DNA of 64,000 bases from Takakia lepidozioides (Eukaryota; Streptophyta; Takakiopsida; Takakiales; Takakiaceae): positions 4,836,001 through 4,900,000 of the forward strand of contig CM060733.1 of NCBI GenBank assembly GCA_030704615.1, in the 5' to 3' direction. Under the pieces are notes generated by a model, which did no database searches, was not told the origin of the DNA, and was given only the letters and a program-made list of their open reading frames with translations. Numbering within the stretch: position 1 is the stretch's first letter; each line of letters opens with the position of its first letter. Below, piece by piece: positions 48,111 to 58,600 of this stretch. Both the position numbers and the translations under genes were made by a program.

Positions 48111-49380
48111 GGAATATAATGTTGGCAGGATTTACCAAGCATGGACGTGGTACGAATGCCTTGGAGACCTGTGAGCAAATGATGCGCGAAGGGGTGAGCC
48201 CAACCACATCACGTTTGTTTGTGTTTGCAATGCACGTGCAAGCCTGGAAAAAGGGAAAGAGATCCATGGCTTTGGAGGCTTTGGAGACCTATGAGCAAAT
48301 GATGGGGGAAGGGGTGAAGCCCAGCCACATCATGTTTGTGTGCATTAGCAATGCTTGTGCAAGCCTGGAAGCCCTGGAGAAGGGCAAAGAGGTGCATGGC
48401 GATATCATCAAAGCTGGAATTGTACCAAATGTCATTCTAAACACTGCCTTGGCAGCTCTGGAAAAAGGGAAAGAGGTCCATGGTGACATCTTCAGAGCTG
48501 GAATTGTACCAAATGTCATTCTGAGGCATACCCTGGTGGACATGTATGCAAAGTGGGTGCATCGAGCCCTGGACAAGGGCAAAGAGGTGAATGGCGATAT
48601 CATCAAAGCTGGAATTGTACCAAATGTCATTCTAAACACTGCACTGGCAGCTCTGGAAAAGGGGAAAGAGGTCCATGGTGACATCTTCAGAGCTGGAATT
48701 GTACCAAATGTCATTCTGAACTATACCCTGGTGGACGTGTATGCAAAGTGGGTGCATCGAGCCCTGGACAAGGGCTAAGAGGTGCATGACAATATCATCA
48801 AAGCTGGAATTGTACCAAATGTCATTCTGAACACTGCCCTGACAGCTCTGGAAAAGGGGAAAGAGGTCCATGGTGACATCTTCAGAGCTGGAATTGTACC
48901 AAATGTCATTCTGAACCATACCCTGGTGGACATGTATGCAAAGTGGGTGCATCGAGCCTTGGAGAAGGGCAAAGAGGTGCATGGCGATATCATCAAAGCT
49001 GAAATTGTACCAAATGTCATTCTGAACACTGCCCTGGCAGTTCTGGAAAAAGGGAAAGAGGTCCATGGCGATATCTTCAGAGCTGGAATTGTACCAAATG
49101 TCATTCTGAACAATACCCTAGTGGACATGTATGCAAAATATGGGTGCATCGAGGATGCAAAGGGAGTGTTCAACACTACAGCTGAACGAGATGTGGTGTC
49201 GTGGAGTGCGTGCTTACAGGGTATGCATAGCGGGGACGTGGGATGGAGGCTTTGGAGACCTTGAGCAAATGATGGGGGTAGGGGTGAAGTCCGGGAAAAG
49301 GGCAAAGAGGTGCATGGGGATATCATCAAAGTTGGAATTGTACCAGAGTCATTCTGATTACAACCGGTAATCAATCCATT
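48086..49380 (+). pseudogene. Amplified PPR segment with 195-bp (65-residue) tandem repeats
   Basis: The unit begins gcaaagaggtgcatggcgat; starts at 48384, 48579, 48774 and 48969 are exactly 195 bp apart, so the frame is kept (65 residues per unit). Each unit contains two PPR-like halves, KEVHGDIIKAGIVPNVILN and KEVHGDIFRAGIVPNVIL, then LVDMYAKWVHRAL. An AAA-to-TAA change at the third unit (48776) stops the frame. A final more normal copy follows, with YGCIEDAKGVFNTTAERDVV near 49140-49200. Recent tandem duplication within captured PPR sequence. Confidence 0.85.
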
Positions 49381-51027
49381 CATCGGCTACATTGTTGTGT
49401 CAAAAGTCCATGCGTAGACTAGAATCCACATGTTCAATGGTGGGCAGGGAAAACTGTTCTTGCTGCCCAAAGCATGTGATAGTCACAAGCCTAGCAATTA
49501 ACTCTGAAAAATGATGGATGACTAATGCCTTGGTTACAACATCCACCCTTGTCAACTCTTGCGATGTTGCAATGAAATATACCTGCAACGGGCATTGATT
49601 AGAAGTTAGCTTTACTTCCATGTCAGCTGCTAGCAGCAAGGCAAGGATGTATGCATGATTTGTGTAGAGTCATGGACAGCTGAAGAGCAGGGATAGAGTG
49701 GGGGTCCAGATTCATTTAAGAAGGTCGGGTTTCAAGCTCCAGATTACCTATCATTCCCTATGGAAGGACAAGTACAAGAAACAGATGGTCAAGTGGAAGC
49801 CGCATCAGCAGCAGCACAATTGATAAAATCAGACATTGTTAATGAAGGCACCTTCTTCAACACATTTCACCTATTTTCCCCTCTTATCAGAGTTGGCACT
49901 CTATTTTCATGTTCAATAGCTACAAGAAATCTGCATGGGTAGATGGTCAACTGGAAGCTGCAGCAGCAGCGGCGGAATTGATAAAATCAGGCACTGCTAA
50001 TGAAGGCACCTTCTTCAACACATTTCACCCTGTTTTTCCCTCTTATCAGTAGCGGCTCTAAATTTTCATGTTGAATTCTGCAAGTTAGCTGGTTGAGTGA
50101 ACCTTTGTAGTTTGGAGTGACTTTTGACATGCTACTGCCAATGTGACAACAAGAAAGAATCCAGAAACAGGTAATGGAGACCACAAGAAGCTGTGGAGTG
50201 AATACTTTTCTGACCCCTGTCAATGGTGGGACAATCAAGGCAAAAAGGTGAATGCCTATTGGATTACAGAGAGGAGAAGATGCAATTGAGCATAGGAACT
50301 AGTGTGATAAGTTGAGTTAGGTGTTTCCTAGAACAATTCGAGGCTTTCATTATTAGCTGTTAGCAGCAAGGCAAGGGTGAATGCATGATTTTGGCAGAGG
50401 CATGGATAGCTGAAGGAGCAGGGATAGAGTGTGGGTCCAGATTCAGCGAAGAGGGCTGGACTTCAAGCTCCTATGATTCCCTGTGGATCAATAGCTACTA
50501 GCAACCTGCATGGATAGATGGTCAATTGGAAGCTGCAGCAGTAGCGGTGGAATTGATAAATCAGGCACTATTAATGAAGGCACCTTCTTCAACACATTTC
50601 ACCCTGTTTTTCCTTCTTATCAGAATTGACCCTAAGTTTCCATGTTGAATTCTGCATGCTAGCTGGTTGAGTGAACCTTTGATAGTTTGGAGTGACTTGA
50701 CATGATACTGCCAATGTGACAACATGAAAGCATCCAGAAACAGGTAACAGAGATGAAGAAAAGCTGTGGAATGAATACTTTTCTTACCCAGTCAATGGTG
50801 GGACAATCCAGGCAAGAAGGTGAATGTCTGTCTGATTATAGAGAGCAGCAGATGTAATTGAGCATATGAACTAGTGTGATAAGTTGAGTTGGGTGTTTCC
50901 TAGAATAAATCTAGGTTGTCATCGTCAGCTGCTAGCAGCAAGGCAAGGATGTATGCATGATTTATGCATAGGCATGGATAGCTGAAGGAGCAGGGATAGA
51001 GTGTGGGTCTAGATTCATCCAAGAGGG
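49381..51027 (+). repeat. Non-coding block with three ~0.6-0.7-kb direct repeats
   Basis: The word agctgctagcagcaaggcaa (or a near form) starts copies at about 49625, 50357 and 50928. Each is followed by catggatagctgaaggagca, gggatagagtgtgggtccag, ggtcaactggaagctgcag and caccttcttcaacacatttc. Copies differ by small indels. It may be intron or 3' sequence captured together with the PPR gene, later duplicated. Confidence 0.7.
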
Positions 51028-51430
51028 CAAAAAGAGGTCCATGGTGACATCGTCAAAGCTGGAATTGTACCGGATGTCATTCTGAACACTACCCTGGTGA
51101 CATGTATGCCAAATGTGGGTGCATTAAGGATGCAAAGGGAGTTTCAACACTATGGCTGACCGAGATGTGGTATCATGGAACGCGATGCTTGCAGGGTATG
51201 CACAGCAGGGCGGACGTGGTATGGAGGTTTTGGAGACCTATGATCAAATGATGGGGGAAAGGGTAAAGCCTGACCACATCACATTTTTGTGCATTTGCGA
51301 TGCATGTGCAAGTCTGACAGCTCTGGAAAGGGCACAGAAGTCCATGGCAACATTGTCAGAGCTGGAAATTTACCAAATGTCATTCTGAACAATACCCTTG
51401 TGGACATGTACATGCAAAATGTGGGTGCAC
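51028..51430 (+). pseudogene. PPR gene fragment, right part of the CACTA-ended element
   Basis: Contains ADRDVVSWNAMLAGYAQQGG, then GERVKPDHITFLCICDACAS, then a frame change and VHGNIVRAGNLPNVILNNTL. This is a normal PPR E-W-like order, closest to the pieces at 47.4 and 49.1 kb. It is followed by an AATAAA at 51670-51675, so a transcript 3' end may also have been captured. Confidence 0.7.
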
Positions 51431-51839
51431 CCTATCCTGCTAATTTGTTGTTATGTTGGAACAGTAACAAACGTAGAAAGGCATACGCATTTTACATCTG
51501 TTGTTATCTTCAGTGCATATGTAGTGTCATTTGCACTTTGTCATACTATTGTTTGAGGAGCAGATTTTGGGACTCAGGTGCTATATTGTAAATTCAACTG
51601 GCAGCAGTTTAAGAGAAGCTCTTACATCTACTGTTGTCTTTATGTTCTTTCCTGTGATTCTTGCATGTGAATAAAGCATTCATTTGCAGAGTCATTTTTT
51701 GTGTCTTTGTTCTTCCCTTTGTTCTTCTCTTTGTTTAGTATTGAATAATACTAACCCTAATCTCTACTAACCCTAATGAAATAAACATAGTCGTGGCTCT
51801 GCCTGTCCAATACATTTAAAAGTTCAAAACAACCCCTCA

Positions 51840-52347
51840 TATGACACCACGTGTCCATATATCAGCATGTCATAGTCAGGATCATGACTGCAAAACCTCC
51901 TCAATACATGCCACATGTCCACATATCAGGATGTTTGTAGTCATGACAATGACTGCAAGACCTCTTCATTATATGCCACGTATCCATATATTAGCATGGT
52001 TGTAGTCAGGATAATGACTGCAGATCCTCCTCAAGGATATGCCACGTGGCAGTTTCGGGAGACGCCATATGGCGCACATCCACAAAACCTCCTGGACTTA
52101 TTAGAAAGAGATACGTGTACAGTTTGCAGCAGCATACTAAGTCATGTATGGTAGAAGTACGTATGACTGCCACATGACAGTAAGATGTATCACTTGGTTC
52201 ATCTGACTGCAGTCATCCATGACCGACCATACTGTACTCATTGTATTGACTTGGTTTGCACGACTTGAATCATAGAAGTCATATGTACCGTTTATGATTA
52301 CGGGATAGTCATATATACAGTCATATATACCGCGATCTGTTGTAGTG
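51840..52347 (+). repeat. Right subterminal repeats of the CACTA-ended element
   Basis: Tandem copies of a ~65-bp unit start near 51841, 51905 and 51971, with a partial one near 52038. Each has atgccacrtgtccatatatc and agtcaggatcatgactgca-like words. Single agtcat / atgact words continue to the terminus. Confidence 0.75.
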
Positions 52348-52351
52348 CACC

Positions 52352-53937
52352 TTTGACACCACCAGATTGAGCTCGAGAGATGGGGTTAACATTCTTATAT
52401 CCATGTCAGAGATCCATGAACCATGGAAGGTGGAGAGGCCGGAGAGCAGGATTGAGGGACTTCCACCAGGGAACCCAACAATAATAGGCGTGATTCTGAT
52501 GCTTACCACCAAGTAACCATTGGGCGGAATAATATCATTTAGGGAGATCTCAGAAAGGACAACATCCGAGAAAGAAGCCAAGTGAGACAAGCAAAAAGAG
52601 GCCAAATTAGGATGCTCCTCGCCACCTAGAGAGAACACCGCGGGGGAAGAAGGAGGGATAGTCGCAGAAACTGGTGACCGAGAAGGCAGCAGAAAAACTT
52701 TAGGGCTCACCGAAGGAGAACCAGTGAAAGAGTCCCGAAACCTCTTTGCCTGGGGTTGCTCATGAGGGGAGGAGGAGTCCAACCTTTTTCTCACTAATGG
52801 AGAGGGAAGAATGGAGCCCCCTTGCCTAGAAGTCCCCACTGTAGTAGCAAGGGGGAGAGGAGACAAAGGTTCATTTACGTTACCATGCAGGGCAGGGCAG
52901 TCCGCCTTAACATGCCCCTCTCGATGACAATGATGGCAAACAATGGAAAGAATTTCCTCCTGGGTCACAACCGAGATGAAGGAGCCATCCAAGGATGGTA
53001 GCTTAATGGTGTGCGGAATCTTTGCCTTTTCTGGCATAATGACTACCAACCGAGGAATTCCACTATCACAATGATTCTCGAAGTGGCCTCTCTCGATATC
53101 ATCTTTATGCTGCTCAACAAAGAAGTGGTCATTCGGAAGGATGGAACCAATAAACGCTCCAAAATGAGCTCCAATTTCAGGCAAAGAGCGCCAGTAGTTA
53201 CCTGGAAGGAACGGGAGCACGATGGTGCGAGGCTTACAAGTCACCCCCCCCTTGTGCCCCCGTTCAGGAGACCAAGGGAACAAATTTACTCTGTACATTG
53301 ATCTCAGGATGTTGAACTGTAAGGCCTTCTCTGCATGCTCAGCCGATATGAACATGATTGAGTAAAAACCCCGACCGAACAGAATGCAGAAGTGGTGCGT
53401 GAGACCCCCTGCAGGGCCAAGGTGTTCCTGGGTCCAACGCCTGGCCCAGTATCTATCTCTCGCACGACCTGGAAAGTGAACCAGGATACCCGTTTCCTTA
53501 AGCAACAAGGAGTGCTCTTTCACTATATCCATGTCCAATTTAAGAATAGGTTGATTCTCATCAATCACCCCTGCGTTCTCGCTCCACAGCTGAAAAGAGT
53601 CCGCCGAGGGATCGAAGGAGGAAGTCGGACCAACCCCCAGAACACCTGGCCGTTGATGCGAATTGTGAGGGAAATTGTCGTATCTCCTGGGAGGCGCAGC
53701 TTGACTGGGCCTGGCATCTCTGCAGTTGTCTTTCCTATGCTGGGGCACAGCTAATACGAAGGAAGCCATAGCTACTAAAGGCGGCTGCGGAAATGAGAAT
53801 GCAGACAAGTCGGAAACACACGAGGAAGGCTGAGAAATTTGCAAAGCAGAGGGGTGGGGGAAAGAGGATGAGAAACTAGAGCCGCTCGGCCACATCTCGG
53901 GAGCAGGGAACCGCCCAAGGGGGACAGGGCCAGACAA
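52352..53937 (-). pseudogene. LINE ORF1 (RNA-binding, zinc knuckle), N-terminal part
   Basis: A minus-strand frame of about 530 codons. Pro/Ser-rich first ~100 residues; a DUF4283-like domain around LVHFPGRARDRYWARRW and FGRGFYSIMFISAEHAEKAL; then PRTIVLPFLPGNYWRSLPEI; then a CCHC zinc knuckle CHHCHREGHVKADC (CX2CX4HX4C), as in ORF1/gag proteins of plant LINEs. The frame is open up to the insertion point, where the CACTA-ended element truncates it; the remainder is at 46664-46338. Confidence 0.8.
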
Positions 53938-54450
53938 AAGACTAAATCAAGCTGCTCTTGAAAGCAGGAGAGGCGGGAAGAAGAGGGTGTAAAGAAGAGC
54001 ACCGACAGTTTGTTGGGCAGCCATGAAGATGGCACAGACCTCATGACTTGCGAAAGCCATCACCAAGAAGCCCTAGCTGGATCATCGAGCCCGTCTTGAA
54101 CGAACGAAGAAGTTGAGCAAGAGGAAGCTGTTCATCAGCATTGCCGAGACAAAGGGGAAGAAAATGAATGAAAGTGATCAGAAATCATTAGAATTGAGAA
54201 TGAGATGGAAAAAAGCTCAAAAAAGGAGGAGGAAAGAATCATCAAATGAGGGAGGAATATGAAAGAGGAAGAGCCGAGGGGGAAGGAGGCATCCGAGGTC
54301 ACCACAGCCCAAAACTAGGCTGCTTCGCATGCCCCGCAGAGCTCTCCGCCATCGCCACCAACGGTCATCCCTCTTTCCATTCTTTTCTCAATTTGAAACT
54401 TGCTCACCATAAAATCAAAGGGTTGAATTTTTGAGGGTTTTGAAAACCGG

Positions 54451-55074
54451 ATAAACCATTGATTTCTGTTTGATGGTTTCATAATAATTGATATGTAGAA
54501 GTGCCTTAACATTTACATTGAATGTGTGAAAGAAACAATAGAAAGGAAGAAAGTAATATTAGAGCACATTCGTAAAAAAGATTCTCGGATTAGTTTTTTC
54601 CCTCCTTGCTTAAAAATGATGACGATGTTGTGGTGACGATAATAATTTTCAAAATTCAGATTTTTATTTTTATTTTGGCAGCTTTAAAAATGACCAAGAT
54701 TTCATGACACCACTATGATGATGTGGTACTATGGCACGCTATCCCTACCCTACACTAAAACTAATCTCCAACCTTCAGTCCTCACTGGAATTTAATAATG
54801 AAGCCTAGGTGAGAGGGGGTTGTGGGGAGGATTTGACAGGGCCAGCGAGGTCAGCCCTAAGTGCGGGGAGCCAAATTGGAAACAGCCCAAAAATGGGACC
54901 CACTGTCATGAATAACCATGTATATGCCAGCACGGGTTCATCCAAGGAATTGAACCGTACTAACTGGTTCTTACCTACTCCACACAGGTACTAACCAAAT
55001 TTTAGAAGAAATGACCGTCAATTTAGGGAGATTATAATGAATTACCATGGTGTACTGTGAGAGTGCATTAAGTC
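54451..55074. other. Intergenic; nothing recognised
   Basis: AT-rich, short frames only. The LINE 5' boundary lies in or just before this stretch and could not be fixed. Confidence 0.35.
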
Positions 55075-55201
55075 TTACCTCGTTCTCCTAGAGTCCTCCG
55101 TAGGTGGACAGTGAACACCGACACCAACAGATGTAGTTTGGAACCCTCAACCGATTCCGGGGCGGTATGTGCCCACTACCGCTAGGCTACAACTTGGTTG
55201 T
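55075..55201 (-). mobile_element. tRNA-derived SINE (family 1), partial, upstream of ALS
   Basis: On the minus strand gtagcctagcggtagtgggc (A box) is followed by ggttgagggttccaaactac (degenerate B box). It matches the copy at 39955-40115 over the tRNA-like half and the ggtggaca word. It lies about 480 bp before the acetolactate synthase start. Confidence 0.6.
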
Positions 55202-55678
55202 TAGCGATATATAGTTTAGGCTTCCTTTTATGAGGAGTCCTGCCATTTCTTTCTTGGAGACTTGGAGAACACTCCAACAACAATATCACCTGCAAGGAGT
55301 CAGTGGTTGCACCCAATCTGACAAGGCCATGTCACTCACCCATATCTCAGTCTTTACAAGGAGTACCAATCACGGGGCGGATAGGCAGGCCCTACCTGAG
55401 TCGTAGTGAGTTAGGAACTAGGTACCCGGCTGAATGGAGGGTGGAGATGTGGGACAGGCAGGTAAGTACAAGTAAGTACTTAGAGTGAATGTGTGAGAAT
55501 AAAGGTGGAGGAGATGAGCAGACAACCACAGCACCGCCCTGCCTGCATGCAAGCTTGCACTCCGCATTTTGAACTGGGGAAGAGGAAGAGAGCGTTGCAG
55601 GAATATCACAAGGAGCACAAAAGAGTCTGCTTTGGGTACAAATTTGAGGAGCAAGTGTGAGGGGCTGGTGGGTTAGAA

Positions 55679-58600
55679 ATGGCCCAGGCCTGTTGTGGGG
55701 CTGGAGCTCTTCCAGCACGGGTGGCTTCTTCCCCAGCTGCCGAGCTGCGGTCGCACAGAACCAGAGAACCATGTTCCAGTAATGCCGTGGTGTGCAACAA
55801 GAATGGATGCAATGGGCTTTTAAAGGGCAGCATGGCTCTACCCATCGCTCGTCTTCCTGTCCAACCCGTGGAATTGAGTTCAAGTGGGTTTTTCGCAGGG
55901 ACACCCCTGCAATGTGGAGCTTATGGGTTTCAACCGCAGTCTTCTTGTTCTGCAGACAGAAATACGAGTGTCCTTACAGTGTTGAATGACGCACGGGCCG
56001 TCGAGCAAGTACGTTTGGCTGAAGTTCCTCCCACCGACCTTCTTGGGTCGAGGATTAGCAGTGGGAAGTCGCTGGTTGCGCCAACCCCGGGCCAATTCCA
56101 GTCACGGTATGCGGACGACGAGCCTCGCAAGGGCAGTGACATCCTGGTTGAGGCGCTGGAGAGGGAGGGTGTGAGCACATTGTTTGCTTATCCTGGTGGG
56201 GCGTCCATGGAGATTCACCAGGCTCTCACACGGTCAGGGTCCATACGCAATGTGCTATGTCGGCACGAGCAAGGGGAGATTTTCGCGGCTGAAGGCTATG
56301 CAAAGAGCTCGGGCCGTGTGGGTGTTTGCATCGCCACGTCAGGTCCTGGAGCTACGAATTTGGTGACAGGCCTTGCTGATGCTCTCTTGGATAGTGTACC
56401 TCTGGTTGCGATCACAGGTCAAGTGCCCCGCCGATTCATTGGCACCGATGCCTTCCAAGAGACGCCCATTGTGGAGGTTTGTTCTTCTTGCAGAAATCAC
56501 TGTGTTATATCTCTCAACAATTAAAGGACTCCTGCCACTGATAGCCTCTGATGTTTGTTCAGGTGGATTTAATGTCTTGAGGCTGATGTCTGCCTGCAGT
56601 GCATGGGCCTTTTTCGAAAATATTCAGGGGCCAATTTGGATACCTGGCTGCTTAGGGTTGTGGTACCTGGGAGAAATGCCTCGTCCTTAGGATTGTGTGC
56701 GCTGGAGAGACACATCACAATGCACAAAGCTAGCACAAGACAAGGAAGTAGGTGTAACATGGCGTTCGAAAAATTGTCCTCGCACTTCTACTCTACAACT
56801 TTTACCTGTGCGCATGAAGGAAACTGTTTGACAAAGTAGTTTGTCGAGACTTCTGATAATATCAGCCACTTTTAGGGGAGCTTCTGCACCCATGGACCTC
56901 CAGGGCCTTCTAGGTGAAAAATTAAGTGCATCTTTGTAATGCCCAATTTCCCTTGATCTTGATGGCTGGCCAGTTTGTTGATTCGAATCAAGGTCAAGTA
57001 TAGTTACCGGGCTTTGCTGGAAAGTTGAAGCATTGCAATGTAATACTGTGAATCATTCAATGTAAGTTTGGGTTCTACTCTGTACTTCACATGCGTATAT
57101 GTATTGATCATCCTCCCTTCTGATGCAGGTAACCCGCTCAATTACCAAGCATAACTATCTGGTGATGACTGTAGATGACATCCCTCGCATCATTCGGGAA
57201 GCCTTCTATCTGGCTGCTACAGGCCGGCCTGGTCCAGTGCTGGTTGACATCCCCAAGGACATACAGCAGCAAATGGCTATTCCAGTTTGGTCTCAACCCA
57301 TGAAGCTGCAATCCTACTTGCAGCGGCTACCCCCACGCCCTCAGACCTCACTATTGGACCAAATTCTTCGGCTGATCTCCACTGCAAAGAAGCCTGTGAT
57401 CTACTGTGGTGGCGGGTGCCTGGACGCAAGCAGTGAGCTGAGGGAATTTGTCGAGCTCACAGGCATTCCAGTCACCTCAACCCTGATGGGGCTGGGAACT
57501 TTTCCGGCCTCAGATGGACGGTGCCTCCAGATGCTAGGAATGCATGGTACAGTATACGCAAATTATGCCATCGATCAGTCGGACCTCCTCCTTGCCTTTG
57601 GGGTGCGCTTTGATGACCGTGTTACAGGGAAATTGGAAGCTTTTGCCAGCAGGGCCAGCATTGTGCACATTGATATTGACCCTGCTGAGATTGGGAAAAA
57701 CAAGCAGCCTCACTTATCAATGTGCGCAGACATGAAGCTTGCATTAGAGGGCTTGAATCAGCTGATCAAACAGGTAGGACTAGACATGACTAAACCTATT
57801 GCCTTGTCTTCATGTACATGATGGACTGAACTATAGTCTTGTCTGTCTAATCAAGAAGTTTCTTTGCATGGAGCATGTATGCTACCTTCCAGGGACACAA
57901 AAGCTGAACAAAGTCAATTCACAAGTATCCTCCAGCAAGTTCATTGAAGTTTTGCTTGTTGCAAGCTGTATCAGGGACAGAGGACGGGACCAGATTTTTC
58001 AGCTTGGCGGGCAGAACTTGACAAGCAGAAGAAGAATTGGCCAATGACTTTCCCTCGGTTTAACAACAGTGTCATCGTCCCACAGCTTGCAATTCAGACA
58101 CTGTGTGAGCTGACAGAGGGCAATGCTATCATTTCAACAGGTGTGGGCCAGCATCAGATGTGGGCCGCCCAGTGGTTCAAGTTCAACCAGCCCCGTCGGT
58201 GGCTTACCTCTGGTGGTAAGTGCCTTCTATCTATTTTCTCGTATGCACCTCCCCCTTCTCATTTGTTCGTCTCTGTTCCCATTGGTTGGGGGCAGCACTC
58301 ATGTAGCATCTGCAGCCACAACATGATGATTTAGCATGGGCCACTGAATTTACCAGGTTTCTTGCCTCCCTGTGTTCTTGGCTTCTCTCTCTAAGGTAAC
58401 AAAGTCTCATCAGCATTCATCCATTTGCATCAACTGCTGAATTGTGGCAATTTTAGATGGAATCTGATGAGAAATGGGGAGGTCTGAGATTAATGTTGAG
58501 TTTTTCGACAAAGCTTGAAAAGAGCATTACAAGGCTGGACAGTGTTTGAATCTTTTGACATGCTATCAGGGCTTGGAGCAATGGGTTTTGGTCTGCCTGC

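Larger units (their letters stand above)
46669..52347 (+). mobile_element. Pack-type CACTA-ended DNA element carrying PPR fragments (5.68 kb)
   Basis: Left end cactacaacagaacgcggta; the right end is the reverse complement of cactacaacagatcgcggta, giving terminal inverted repeats of about 23 bp with one mismatch, of the CACTA type. It is flanked by the same four bases, cacc, at 46665-46668 and 52348-52351. Both ends have subterminal regions rich in agtca / tgact words, as in En/Spm-type elements. The interior holds plant PPR-gene fragments in plus orientation (47.2-49.3 and 51.0-51.4 kb) and non-coding repeats, but no transposase, so it is non-autonomous. The 4-bp target copy is unusual: CACTA elements normally make 3 bp. 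The insertion site is inside LINE ORF1. Confidence 0.85.
40983..54450 (-). mobile_element. LINE (non-LTR retrotransposon) copy 1, with nested CACTA-ended element
   Basis: Minus-strand order: 5' region (about 54.4-53.9 kb, boundary not resolved), ORF1 (53937-52352 then 46664-46338), a spacer, ORF2 (45796 to about 41600), a 3' untranslated region, and an A/T-rich tail (plus strand 40983-41020). ORF1 is split by the 46669-52347 insertion. ORF2 carries several frameshifts and at least one stop. The same family occurs again at 61288-64000. Domain order (zinc-knuckle ORF1; endonuclease, reverse transcriptase and zinc-binding end in ORF2) is that of L1-type plant LINEs. Confidence 0.85.

Noticed and set aside
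48289-49383. Long minus-strand frames across the PPR repeats
   Set aside because: They are the antisense reading of the 195-bp repeat, whose length in multiples of three keeps all frames open.
55392-55904. 170-codon minus-strand frame at the ALS start
   Set aside because: It is antisense to the ALS transit-peptide exon and upstream region and has no recognisable content.
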